From Luscinia megarhynchos (Eukaryota > Chordata > Aves > Passeriformes > Turdidae): a stretch of 64,000 nucleotides of DNA. Under the pieces are notes generated by a model, which saw only the letters and a list, made by a program, of their open reading frames with translations, was not told where the DNA came from and searched no databases. Shown here piece by piece: positions 44,550 through 55,361 of this stretch (the first letter of the stretch is position 1; each line of letters begins with the position of its first letter). The stretch lies in contig JAPFBE010000032.1 in NCBI GenBank assembly GCA_034336665.1, positions 2,914,001-2,978,000 of the forward strand, read 5' to 3'. A program made the translations under genes and the position numbers.

Positions 44550-45819
44550 GCATGGTACAAATACTTTTCAAAAGTCTGTCTCTTAAATGCTTTTCGAGTT
44601 AGGGAATACACAGGTGTTTGACATATTTGAAAATTGGAAATCATTGTCTACTTATTGTTTGACATTTTGTGAGTAGGGGTAGCATTCACAAAATCTGCTC
44701 TCAGGTCTCATAGAGTCATCTCTACTAAGGAGAAGACTCTTTCTAGAAGGGACTTAAGATAGAAATCTCTCTTGGTCCACTGACTGCTGAGAGCGCCTCA
44801 GGTGACTACTGTCTTATTTTTATTGCTAGTATTTGTGAATGAAATTTCTTTTGATCTTCTGTGTGTATCCTCTGTCTTCCCCCATTTTATAAGTATAAAC
44901 ATACTTTATTGTTAGGTGTCAACCACAAGACAGAGTGAGCAGCCTCTCTTCTGGTTTATGTGCTGTCCTAATGACACTGAAATCGGCTGGAATAAACTTT
45001 CTAACAAAATTTGAAGCATTAGATAACAGGCATTCTTTATCTGCGTAGAACACACAGAGGATCTCTCCTTATTCTGTGTGTACAATGAGACTTTACAACA
45101 AGGTATTTATCCATCATCATCATCATCATCATACATATTCATTACAGTGTATATCCTATCTGATACATAAGCATCACTTTCCTAGAACTAATTTGCATGC
45201 ATCTGCCTCCTACTGGAAGTCCTTTTATGGTCTTGGAGGGTCATCCAAAGGGATCTCTGGTGGTTGTATTCACTAAATGCTTCAATATTAAAGGTAGCCT
45301 TTCCTTGAACTTTTTCTTTGGACATGTGCTATTGCTTCTTGTTAAGTAACTTGCATAAAAACGTACTGTAGGCCTCTTCATCTGGTTCTCCACTGGTTCC
45401 AGCTATGTTTATCATCCTGTGTGCATACCTTTACATGCTTTTATCTTTTTTTGCCAGTTAGTCTTTAAGGTCTATTCAGCAACTTCAGGGAAACTGAAAA
45501 TTTCTATTCTCTATGTTATTTATCACTAACAATTCACTTGTTTAAAGTTGAGGGGAGGGAGGGATTGACTGACTCCTACCCTCAGTTATAGCAGTGTTGG
45601 CTTGTATAGAGAGGATAATGAGGCAAATTTAATTCATATGACTAGAGATGTAGCTGTAAATGTTGGATGAAAAGTATATTTTTAAATGGTAATGACTTGG
45701 TAACAGGATTCTTTGCTGTGAATAAACATCCTAGTTGTCAGTCATGCTGAGGCCTCTAACCACAATTCTGGGAGACTGTATGTTTGAGTGGGGTTAGAAC
45801 AAGTTTAAATATGAAGCAG
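44550..45819. other. No gene seen
   Basis: AT-rich, host-like. A (CAT)n microsatellite lies at 45109-45133. Confidence 0.4.
45109..45133 (+). repeat. (CAT)n microsatellite
   Basis: About eight CAT units. The resulting polyhistidine in the plus frame is a repeat artefact. Confidence 0.9.
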
Positions 45820-46640
45820 ATATGTGGTGGGAGAAAATAGGAAGAAAAGGATCAAGTTTGTGGGTCAAAACAAAGACAGGGAGATCACTTGCCAATTAAC
45901 TGCCATGAGCAAAACAGATGTCATGGGGAATTTAATCACCAGAGGAGTAAGGTTTTGAAAAAGCTTAATTTATTGCCAAGTCATATATATATAATGTATA
46001 TGTATACGTATACGTATATATATATGTATATGTATGTGTATATATATATGTATATGTATGTATGTATATATATAAAATTACTAATTCAAATATTAGAAAA
46101 GAGAATCAAAACAAACAATAAAAGGCTTATAGAGAAGACACTTAGGAAAACACTTTTCCTTCCCCTTTTCCCGGCCTCTGCTTTACTCCAAACACTTCCC
46201 CTTGCCCCTTATGTCTGCAGGTTGCACTCAGTCCCTTCAGTGATGCAGTGTCTGTGTAAGTTGTTATGGTCAGCATATAGCAGCTTCTTTGCTGCTCATT
46301 CCTTGTCACTTTTTTTCTGTTCTGGCATGGGTTCTCTATAGGCTGTAGTCCTTTCCACAATATCTGTTCTGGCATGGTTTCTCTGCAGACTGCAGTTCCT
46401 TCAGGAATGTTTGCTGTGCTATGAAGCTCTTTCTATTCTGACCTTGGTGTTTCCTCTGGTTTTTTTTCACTTCTTTTTGTTCCCTTCTCCCATTTTTAAA
46501 TGTTTTTGCAGAGGTGCTGCCAGCTTTGCTGATTGGTTCAGCTTTGGCCTATGATGGATTTGTTGCTGAGCAGGCTGGAACTGGCTGTGGCAGGTGCAGG
46601 GTAGTCCCTAACTTCTTGCTACATACACCCAATGGACTAT
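45820..46640 (-). repeat. Truncated family F LTR (minus)
   Basis: GGGAGATCACTTGCCAATTA, GAGCAAAACAGATGTC and TTAATTTATTGCC mirror the 3' part of family F. After a microsatellite, GTTCTGGCATGG/CTGCAGTTCCTTCAGGAA repeats and CTGATTGGTTCAGC correspond to its leader and U3. Both outer ends are missing. Confidence 0.55.
45985..46073. repeat. (TA)/(TATG) microsatellite
   Basis: Alternating TATA and TATG words with TACG variants, inside the truncated LTR. Confidence 0.9.
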
Positions 46641-48020
46641 GAAAGGTAGTGGGAGGTGTCCTTGTGTGTGCTCTATTTATCCATAGGACAGACTTCCAGA
46701 AAGCCTTACCTGTATATAAGGGGAAAGATATCCTGCTTTCTGAGATCCTAACATTTTCCCTTTCTGTGAGTTTTTTTGTTTGTTATTGCCAATATATATA
46801 TTTATGCAAAATCTCAGGAAATCCAGGACATAATCTGTTGTTGAATCAAATTCAGGTCAGACATAAAGGTTTCTGCAAAATTTTTTCAAGCGAAGTGGAG
46901 GAGGATCTCTCTCTTGTCCCTGCCAAAAATTCTAACTCTAAAGTCTTATCTTGGTGAATGTACTTTCCCATTTCTTTCCCATTTGTGCCACATGTACAAT
47001 AAATAAAATAATTTAGAAGCAAATTTTTTAATTAAAAATTATTATCAAAGTAAGAAATTAGTGCACATTTTTTGTAAGACAAACAAGGTATGCTAGGGAA
47101 AAAAAGATTCCAAGATGGTCTTCATTCTTAGAGTCTTGGGTTCCTTCTTGTCATATTTTTTCACCTCTCTGCTAATATAGGACAAGAAGAACTAAATATT
47201 TGAAGCATATATTTTGCTTGTCTGTAGAGGCAATTCCTCAATGTCTGTTCATAGACAGTCCTTCCAGTTATATAATCTTTTGAAGTACAATAACATAATA
47301 AAATTACCTTATTTCTCTGCTGAATTCTCACATCTGTAAATTATTCTCGATGTTGGTAAGTGCTACCAAATACTGGTTCGGTTCATAAGTGGGATGTTAT
47401 TTTCCCAACATGCTAGATATTTTGTATTCTGAAAAAACATTCTAGCAAGAGGGGATAAACATATAATACTGTGTGAATTCTTAAACTGCAGGTTGGTTTT
47501 TACAGCTCAGTTAAAAGAAATTTAGACCAGTTTTGCTAATTTATGAAGAAAAACTGTTTATATACTTACAAACTTATGCAGGTGTTCTCTGAAAGTACAA
47601 TTTTTCATAGCCCAATATACAACTTTTCACCAAAAAATTTAAAATGTTTATTTTTTCCTCTTAAATACTTTGTTAAGCTCTTCTGGTTCTCATTTATTTT
47701 CATGGATATGCAAATATGTATTAGTTTCAGAGCCAGTTCTTTGTACATTTTTCCCTCCACTTCTTAAAGCACCAGCAGTATCATGATCACCGTTCTGTTT
47801 TTTCCCCCATTTCTGGGAAGGGTTGTCAGTTTTACAACTTTATTTCCCTTGGTATCCTTTTTTTTTTTTTTTTTAATTATGCAGGATGTTACTTGTTTTC
47901 CATTAAAGATCTGAAAGACCTGTGTATAAATGGAAAATAACACACAGTGCTATGATGATGAGGAGTAATCTTTGGTGTGTGTGTGTATGTAAAAACCAAA
48001 CTCACAACACACCAGTATAG
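46641..48020. other. AT-rich, no gene seen
   Basis: No LTR or LINE signature and no protein-like ORF. A T-run of about 17 lies near 47858, and GT repeats near 47975. Confidence 0.4.
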
Positions 48021-48720
48021 TGTCTTGGTTTGAAGGACAGGTGTCTGCCAAAAAAGGCAGAAGGTCCTCTTTGAAATAGAGAATGGAGGCCCTCTCCCTC
48101 CCGAGTATTATAATTTTGGAATCAGGATCTCTCAGGCAGAGGCAAGGGGCTAGGAATAACAGCTCTTTACTAATAGATCTAAGCGGACAAACAGAAACGA
48201 GAGCAGCTGTGAAAATGACCCACAAAGCAGAAGAAATAACACAGTTGCAGTCCCTTTTTCAGCCGCAGACACGCTCGCCCTGCCCTCGCTCCCGGCGGTG
48301 CAAGGTGGGCTAGGGCCCGTGCTACTGCCGAGGTGGCAGACAGGACGGGGGGAAAGGGGCAGTGGCAGCTGTGTCCCACACAGGAGAAAAGGTGGAGGAA
48401 GGGCTCTGCACTGATCGTTTGAGTTTTGTTGGTCAGCTGTGGTCTTAGAGGCAGTAGGCTGGAGCGGAGGGGATGCAGAGCATTGTCCCACAGCAGAGAG
48501 CCTGGCTTCCCGGTGTTCCACCCACATGAGCTGAAGATGGGGCAGTCCTCCTCCCTCACCTGGCTGGCAAAGGTGAAATAAACCCAGAGCCCAGTGCCCA
48601 GCTACGCTTTCTCTTGAGTCCTGAAATAGCCTGGGTGTAACTCGGCAGGCTTCCTTATCATCCTAATGGGAAAAATTCTTTAAACTGGGGCAGTAAGGGA
48701 ACAAACCCCAACCCCCAACA
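48021..48720 (-). repeat. 3' LTR of provirus A, 700 bp
   Basis: It runs TGTCTTGGTTTGAAGG to CAACCCCCAACA. The purine-rich ATTCGGGGTGGATAA lies just outside its U3 end on the minus strand, as expected for a polypurine tract. GC-rich U3 gives spurious minus ORFs (48150-48559). Confidence 0.9.
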
Positions 48721-48820
48721 TTATCCACCCCGAATTTTTCCCATGCCAATATGCTACATCAAATGAAAACTTTTAAATCATATACATACATGCAGTTACA
48801 GGCACAGTATCATAGATAGT

Positions 48821-49679
48821 TCACCTTAGAACAAGGTCTCCTTGGGGTATGCATCGGGTCTCTCCATCCTTTTGCATCACCCACCAAGTGCAACCTGGTC
48901 CTTGAGCGAAAACCATCCCACAGACAGGATTGTCTTTGCTGGAGGCAGAGTTCACCCAAACAGTTTTTCCTAACATACCTCTCAGGTGTGCCACTGGAAC
49001 CTTATCTCCATCTAGTGTTCCCAGGGGCTCAGATTGGGCAGGGCCTGCTCAGTTAGTGGAACCTCGGATATTCACCAAACATGTGGCCTTTGGTAGATTG
49101 ATCTCCCAGTTCTTGAAAGTCCCCCCACCAAGTGCCTTTCAGGTGGTTTTAAGCAGGCCATTGCACCGTTCAACTTTCCCAGCCGCTGGTGCATGGTAGG
49201 GAATATGGTACACCCACTCAATGCCATGTTCTCTAGCCCAGGTTCTTATAAGGCTATTTTTGAAATGAGTCGCATTGTCTGACTCAATTCTCTCAAGGGT
49301 ACCATGACTCTGAAGGACTTGTTTCTCGAGACCCGGGATGGTGTTCCGAGCAGTGACGTGAGGCACAGGGTAGGTCTCCAACCATCCGGTGGTGGCTTCC
49401 ACCATGCTCAGCACGTAGCGCTTGCATTGGAGGGTTTGAGGCAGTGTGATGTAGTCCATCTGCCAGGCCTCTCCATACTTATATTTGGACCAACGCCCCT
49501 CCAGTCCAGAGGGGCTTCACCCGCTTGGCTTGCTTGATGGCAGCACATGTGTCACAGTCATGGATAACCTGAGAGATGCTGTCCATGGTTAGATTCATCC
49601 CTCGGTCTCGTGCCCACTTATAGGTGGCGTCTCTGCCCTGATGACCTGAGGCATCGTGGGCCCATCGAGCTAGGAACAA
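48821..49679 (-). pseudogene. pol: pol: integrase of provirus A
   Basis: The minus ORF 49479-49679 holds the zinc-binding HHCC domain (HDASGHQG, then CDTCAAIK). ORF 49139-49459, in another frame, holds the catalytic core: VEATTGWLETY with part of the DDE triad, IESDNATHF with the second Asp, and GKVERCNG with the Glu. The C-terminal part continues to a stop at 48821-48823, including FAQGPGCTWWVMQKDG. The N in DNAT replaces the G found in the relative at 63.8 kb. Integrase would insert viral DNA into the genome; here at least one frameshift and several stops break it. Confidence 0.85.
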
Positions 49680-49724
49680 TTCTCCCTTGTGTTCCCAATC
49701 TAAGTCTATCTTTGAAACCTCTAT

Positions 49725-50390
49725 CTATGCAGCCTGATCAACCTGCTCATTGTGCCAGTTTTCTTCATTAGCCTGACTCTTGGGAACATGGGCATCCACA
49801 TGATGGACTTTCACGGGTAGCTTCTCTACCCAAGTGGCAATGTCTTTCCACTCATCAGCAGCCCAGATTGATTTCCCTCTACGTTGCCAGTTAGTCTTTT
49901 TCCACCTCTCCAGCCATCCCCACAGAGCATTGCCTAGCATCCATGAATCAGTGTAAAGGTATAGCTTTGGCCATTTCTCTCTCTCAGCAATGTCCAAGGC
50001 CAGCTGAACAGCTTTGAGTTCAGCAAGTTGACTTGATCCACCTTCTCCTTCGGTAGCTTGTGCATCCTGTCATGTGGAGCTTCATACGGCTGCTTTCCAC
50101 TTCTGGTTCATCCCCACGATGCGGCAGGAGCCGTCGGTGAAAAGAGCGTAGCATGTTTCATCTTCTGGCAGTTGGTTGTACGGTGGAGCTTCTTTGGCCT
50201 CAGTGACTTGGCCCTGCTCCTCTTTGTCAGCGAGACCAAAGACTTCACCTTCTGGCCAGTTTGTAATTATCTCCAAAATCCCAGGGCGATTCGGGTTGCC
50301 AATACGGGCGTGCTGCGTGATGAGGGCAATCCACTTACTCCATGTGTCGTTGGTGGCATGGAGGGTAGAGGGAACCTTTCCTTTGAACAT
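49725..50390 (-). pseudogene. pol: pol: RNase H of provirus A
   Basis: Two minus ORFs (50082-50390 and 49725-49997, same frame) together span RNase H. YALFTDGSC supplies the first catalytic Asp, LYTDSWMLG a second, and HHVDAHV the His/Asp region near the end. The Glu motif falls in the short gap between the ORFs, where a stop interrupts. It would degrade the RNA strand during reverse transcription. Non-functional. Confidence 0.8.
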
Positions 50391-51560
50391 CTACCCCAGC
50401 ACAGTCAGTCGGGGTGCCAGGAGAAGCTGTGCTTCCGTGCCAATCACCTCTGAGGCAGCTTGAACTCCTTCATAATCAGCCAGGATTTCCTTCTCTGTGG
50501 GTGTGTAATTGGCTTCAGTCCCTCTGTAACTTCTGCTCCAGAATCCCAGGGGTTGGCCTCGGGTCTCACCAGGCACCTTCTGCCAAAGGCTCCAGGACAG
50601 ACCATGGTTCCCGACAGCAGAATAAAGCACATTCTTTACCTCTGGTCCCATCCTGACTGGGCCAAGGGCTACCGCATAAGCGATCTCCTGTTTGATCTGG
50701 GTGAAGGCTTGCTGTTGTTCAGGGTCCCAGTGGAAATCGTTCTTCTTGCAGGTGACCAGGTAGAGAGGGCTCACAACCTGGCTGTAATTAGGGATGTGCA
50801 TTATCTCCAAAAGCCTATGGCACCTAGGAAAGCTTGTGTTTCCTTCTTGCTTGTTGGTGGTGACATTGCAGTGATCTTATTGATGACCTCAGTGGGGATC
50901 TGGCGCCATCTGTCTTGCCACTTCACTCCCAGGAAATTGATTTCTCGGGAAAAACCTTTGACTTTGCTTTTCTTGATGGCGAAGCCTGCTCCCTGCAAAA
51001 TCTGGATGATCTTCTCTCCTTTATGAAATACCTCCACTGCTGTGTTTCCCCCACACAATGATGTCATCGATATACTGCAAATGTTCTGGAGCCTCACCCT
51101 TTTTCAGTGCAGCCTGGATCAGTCCATGGCAGATGGTGGGGCTGTGTTTCCACCCCTGAGGCAGTCGGTTCCAGGTGTACTGCACGCCCCTCCAGGTGAA
51201 AGCAAACTGAGGCCTGCACTCTGCTGCCACAAGAATGGAGAAAAATGCATTGGCAATGTCAATGGTGGCATACTACCTTGCTGCCTTGGGCTCCAGCTCA
51301 TACTGGAGTTCCAGCATGTCCAGCACGGCAGCACTCAGCGGTGGAGTCATTTCATTCAAGGCACAATAGTCCACAGTCAATCTCCATTCTCCATCAGATT
51401 TACGCACAGGCCAGATGGGGCTGTTGAAGGGTGAGTGGGCTTTGCTGACCACCCCTTGGCTCTCCAGCTCACGGATCATCTTGTGGATGGGGATCACAGC
51501 ATCTCGATTTGTCCAGTACTGCTGGTGGAGAACTGTTTAGGTGGCAATTAGCACTTGTTG
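50391..51560 (-). pseudogene. pol: pol: reverse transcriptase of provirus A
   Basis: Fingers (51273-51497: HSPFNSPIWPVRKSDGEWR and VDYCALNE), palm (51021-51230: LPQGWKHSP and YIDD at about 51065) and thumb/connection (50801-51097 and 50391-50810: FLGVKW, FLGAIGFWR, SRSYRGTEANYTPTEKE) are in the right order. The palm-to-thumb part lies in two frames, showing a frameshift near 51030-51090. YIDD, in place of YMDD or YVDD, supports class III. It is broken by stops, so inactive. Confidence 0.85.
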
Positions 51561-51598
51561 TTTTTCACCTTCAGAAGTCCCACTGCAGATAGATTTTC

Positions 51599-51930
51599 TT
51601 ACAGTCCAGGCAAGGTGTTCAACTGCTTAATGCTCTCTGTCGCTACAGCAGCTATTCCAAAAGCCCACCTGAACCCCTTTGGGTCTTTGTAGTAGCCGTT
51701 CCTGAGGAAGTCTATGCCTAGAATGCGTGGTGCCCCTGGGCCAGTTACAATTGGATGTTTCTGCCACCCCTTCCTTGTCAGGCTAATCTCAGCTTCCAGC
51801 AAAGTGAAGTACTGTGATCCCTCCTTCACCCCAACAATGGAAACAGGTTCTTTCCCCACATGTTCTGATGGTATTAGGGTGCATTGTGAACCAGCATCAA
51901 CTAAGACTCTGTGTTTCTATGGCTCTGATA
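51599..51930 (-). pseudogene. pol: pol: retropepsin-like protease of provirus A
   Basis: Minus ORF 51599-51859 plus the bases just upstream hold an aspartyl-protease fold. A VDAGSQCT motif lies at about 51882-51901 (catalytic Asp at 51896-51898), and RILGIDFLRNG is the C-terminal hydrophobic-Gly motif. The usual D-T/S-G is D-A-G here. It would cleave Gag-Pol. Confidence 0.75.
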
Positions 51931-52139
51931 TGCCAGGCCATCGGATCCACACCGTCCAATAGACTCTGTTATCCCATGTCTCTCCCTGGCTAGAGGCAGG
52001 GCCTCTCTAGCCCTGGTTATTATTTCCTTCCTGGGCATACATTGTGGAGGTTCCTTCCAGGGGATCTGACTGATCATCCTCCCTTCTGTAATAACCCTGC
52101 ACCTTGATCATGGGAGGTTGAGGCTACCTTCACTTTAGT

Positions 52140-53625
52140 GTGGCTCCCTCGGTTAGCATTTCCCTCCCTGAGTTGACGCACCCGTCCTGCCAGGACAGAA
52201 GTGGCTTTCCCATCTCATTTTCCCATGCCTTCCCCATGGTCTTGCAGGAAGAACCACAGGTCAGCTTGTGGGGTGTACCCTCTCTCCCTAGCTGGGACTC
52301 GCACTGGTGCTGGACTGATGTTCCTTATCTCCTCCCTTATCTCCTCCCTCATCTCACCTCTCAATCCTCTCATTGCCTTCACCACCTCTTGGACCTCTTG
52401 AAGGTCCTTGACCACGGCAGAGACATTGGCCTGTATTGGGCCATTCATCATACTCTCAAAACTTCTGAGCTTGTTGGCAACAGAACCCACTGTCTCTCGG
52501 TGGTTATCAGCATCAATCATTGCAATGAAGGTGGTATATTGAGATGGTCCCAGGGTTGCCAAATTCCACAGCATCTGCCCTGTGCACCTGACCTTGGTCA
52601 GGGTCATTGTCCTACTGTCCATGCTTCCCAATGAGTATTTCCAATACTGCCACTTCTCTCAGCTCCTGGATCCCTTCCTCAAGGGTCTTCCAGCGCATTC
52701 TACGGTGGTGCTTCTGCATTCTCTCTTTGTGGATAAACCTCTCTCTCACACTCATTAAAAGCCGGTCTCAGAAGGAAAGGAGGCCTTGCTCCTTTACAAA
52801 TATCTGGTCCACACCTGAGTCCTGGGGCAAGGATCCCACATTCCTGGCCTTAGTACCATCCAGTATTACACCTGTTCCTGTAAGGTCCCAGACCCGAAGT
52901 AACCAGGTTGTAAAAGCCTCACGGCCCCGTTTTGCAATGTCTTTTGTCAGATTACGGAGACTATCATATGAGAGGGACTTGGTGATGATCTCAACCTCTG
53001 GCTCCCTTGCTGGTTGTGAGGACCCTCCTTGTTGATCCTCATTATCTAGGTGCCTCGTTTTAATCTTAGATGTTCTAGTTTCCACAGGGGCAACTGCTGC
53101 TGGCTGTGACTGCCCCTGTGATCCAGCTGGAACCTAGACAGAAGTAATGTTCGTGGGTTCCACTGCAGCACCATCAAACTCTCCCTCTTTAGGGCAGGGG
53201 GAGGGTTTCTCACCAGCTGGGGAAAAGTGCTCCTTCAACATCTGGCCCATGTCCTGCATCTCCCTCAGCAGAACCCCCATCCACTCTGGGTGGTTCCTTT
53301 CTGCAGTGGACTGTGGGGCAGGATCAGGCTCTGGGGCAGCATCCCTAGTCCCTGGGGCAGGGTCAGGCTTTGGGGCAGCATCTCTAGTCTCTGGCGTAAG
53401 GTCAGGCTCTGGGGCAGCACCTCTGTTCCCTGGGGTAGATATTAGGGTTGTTATCCAAGCCAATATTCCCTTATGTCTACATGCTAAATAGAACAGGCAT
53501 ATCAGCAACACCAGCCCCTGTGTGATATCATTAGCATTTAAAGCAGATCTGAACTCCTTGAAAACTGGTGGAGTAGCCTCAAAAAACTGGGAGATGGGTT
53601 GGGAAAAGATTTCCCTTGCATTCAC
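52140..53625 (-). pseudogene. gag: gag of provirus A, with a hydrophobic segment
   Basis: Minus ORFs 53134-53625, 52768-53085 (same frame) and 52215-52631 (shifted). The N-terminal part has a hydrophobic stretch GLVLLICLFYLACRHKG long enough to span a membrane. Next come three copies of an acidic Pro-rich unit (TRDAAPEPDPAP-like) and MGVLLREMQDMGQ. The second part (LSYDSLRNLTKDIAKRG) resembles the start of capsid. The third has a charged helical run (LRGEMREEIREEIRN). No zinc knuckle was seen. The frame starts at GTG with no in-frame ATG between it and an upstream stop. Assignment as Gag rests on position before protease. Confidence 0.7.
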
Positions 53626-53957
53626 TTCCTCACGTTAAGTACCATTATTGAAATAACCTCAGAAACACACAGTTAGAGTACAATAGCTCTGGATCCATTT
53701 GGCCACTTTCTGGAAAAAATTTAAAAAACATGAATTCGAGACGTGATCAACCCACTAAATGAATCGGATAATAGCTACAGTAATTTTGGTTAGGGGGCCT
53801 ATGTTCATATAAGGGCTTGCAAATGGGAGAGATATATGTGATCACATGGAGCCCAAACCAGATTAATTTGGAAAACATGGTGCCACCTAACACAAAACCT
53901 TAGGGAACTCAAGAGCTGTTATTCCTTTTTCCACCCTCCTCTCAATGCCCTCAGGCC

Positions 53958-53975
53958 CCACTGTCTGGGTCGCCA
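53958..53975 (-). other. Primer-binding site of provirus A
   Basis: On the minus strand TGGCGACCCAGACAGTGG follows the 5' LTR after a 5-base spacer. The TGGCGACC start would fit some arginine tRNAs, but the match beyond that was not confirmed. Confidence 0.6.
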
Positions 53976-53980
53976 AAATC

Positions 53981-54162
53981 TGTCTTGGTTTGAAGGATAG
54001 GTATTTGCCAAGAATGGCAATAACTCCTCCCAAGATGGAGAATCTAAGCTCTCTCCCTCTCGATTATTATGTTTTTAATCGTCACTTCTCAGGCAGAGAT
54101 AAGGGGGTAGGAATAACAGCTATTTACTAATATATCTAACCAGACAAACAGAAACAACAGCG
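53981..54162 (-). repeat. 5' LTR of provirus A, interrupted by provirus B
   Basis: TGTCTTGGTTTGAAGGATAGG through CCAGACAAACAGAAACAACAGCG aligns with the first roughly 180 bp of 48021-48720. It stops where provirus B begins; the rest must lie beyond the right edge. Confidence 0.85.
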
Positions 54163-54718
54163 TGTGAAAAACACGGTTCGCTGTTTTGGGAGAATTAGAA
54201 GGTTTAATAAAAAAAGACAGTAGGAGACATACATAAAGCAAAGGGTTAAAATGGCTAGGTGCTTGGCATGCTGCCAAGAGCACATCACTGCTTCGGGAAC
54301 ACCCCTTTAAATACGTTTTACCATCCATCCATTTGTTACATATTCATAGACTTTCATGCATAGTCAACTGTTTCTGGGAACTGTTTAGCATGGCCACTCC
54401 TTGGGTCCGCCTTTTTAGACCATGCGTGTTTCTTGGCTTGTGGTTTTATTCTTCTCCTTATCCCTTTTAATTTGGGTGGTGGTCCCAGCCAGTGAGTGTT
54501 GATAATTGTCTTGTCAGCTGCAGGGGTCCCCATCACATGTTCACGGGCTGTTATCTTTGACTAAGCGGGTAGTTTAAGCATACTATCTCTAAAAAACTTA
54601 TGTCTAACTTTTGCTATTAACCAAGACTATATCCATATAGAAATGCTATTTTAACATTATACATATAGCATTTATCCCAAAACTTGCAAAGATCCAACAA
54701 CGTCATGGATTCATAACA
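54163..54718 (-). repeat. 3' LTR of provirus B, 556 bp
   Basis: On the plus strand it runs TGTGAAAAACACGG to GGATTCATAACA. GGTTTAATAAAAAAAG near 54202 and CCCCTTTAAATACG near 54303 hold U3/R signals (minus). AAAATAAAGACGGAGTAT just upstream of its U3 is the probable polypurine tract. Confidence 0.9.
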
Positions 54719-54735
54719 ATACTCCGTCTTTATTT

Positions 54736-55326
54736 TTACATGTCATTTGGCTTGAGCAATATTCCTTGTTTTCTAGTCTCCATTTTTTTCTCATTTTCCT
54801 CATAGATCATTTTTGCTTCCTTCAAGGGGTCTTTTATACCTTTTTGTTCCTTTAACACCATGATCTTTTGTGTTTTTTCAGATGTTGCCAATTTTGGGTC
54901 CACAGGCATTGTTACAACTTGCATGCCTTGAACCACGCTGGTGATCAGCCGAATAAAGCAGGGGATCAGACAAGGAAGAAAGATCAAGACAGTTGTAGCA
55001 CATAAAAGGAAGAAGCCTAGCTTCTTCCACCATTCTACTTTCAATACATTGTCCCACCAGCTAGTGTTTAGCATTGATTCCCATTTTTGTACTGGTACAT
55101 GAGCTACTGTTCTGATATCATTGACTATATTCAGTACAGCATCCCCATTGTCATCTATCTTCAAGCAACAATCTGATATAGTAAATTTTCCACACACGCC
55201 TCCTTCTTCTGCCAACAAGTAATCTAAAGCCAGTCTGTTTTGATACACTGCAGCCCTTGTTTGACATTGTTGGTTTGCTATTAATTCCATTGCTCTACCA
55301 GTTTTGTTTGTTATTATCTCTACCAC
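54736..55326 (-). pseudogene. env: env TM subunit of provirus B
   Basis: The 196-codon minus ORF holds the TM ectodomain end: AAVYQNRLALDYLLAEEGG (gamma-type immunosuppressive region) followed by CGKFTISDCC. Seven residues separate the first Cys from the CC pair (CX7CC rather than CX6CC). After a Trp-rich stretch (WWDNVLKVEWWKK) comes a membrane anchor (GFFLLCATTVLIFLPCL) and a long tail of about 70 residues rich in Lys and Glu. The ORF begins at a GTG codon because a frameshift near 55330-55360 separates it from SU; the fusion peptide region lies at that break. Confidence 0.9.
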
Positions 55327-55361
55327 TGCCTTATAATGTGATTTAACATGTAAATTGGAGT

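Larger units (their letters stand above)
48021..54162 (-). mobile_element. Provirus A, class III (ERV-L-like), env-less
   Basis: Minus-strand provirus: 5' LTR (53981-54162, cut by provirus B), primer-binding site, gag, protease, reverse transcriptase with YIDD, RNase H, integrase, then the 3' LTR directly. No env is present. YIDD and the absence of env are features of ERV-L. All genes carry stops and frame changes. The LTRs define family A, which also exists as solo LTRs at 14987 and 26931. Confidence 0.85.

Noticed and set aside
45076..45276. ORF with polyhistidine
   Set aside because: Product of the (CAT)n microsatellite.
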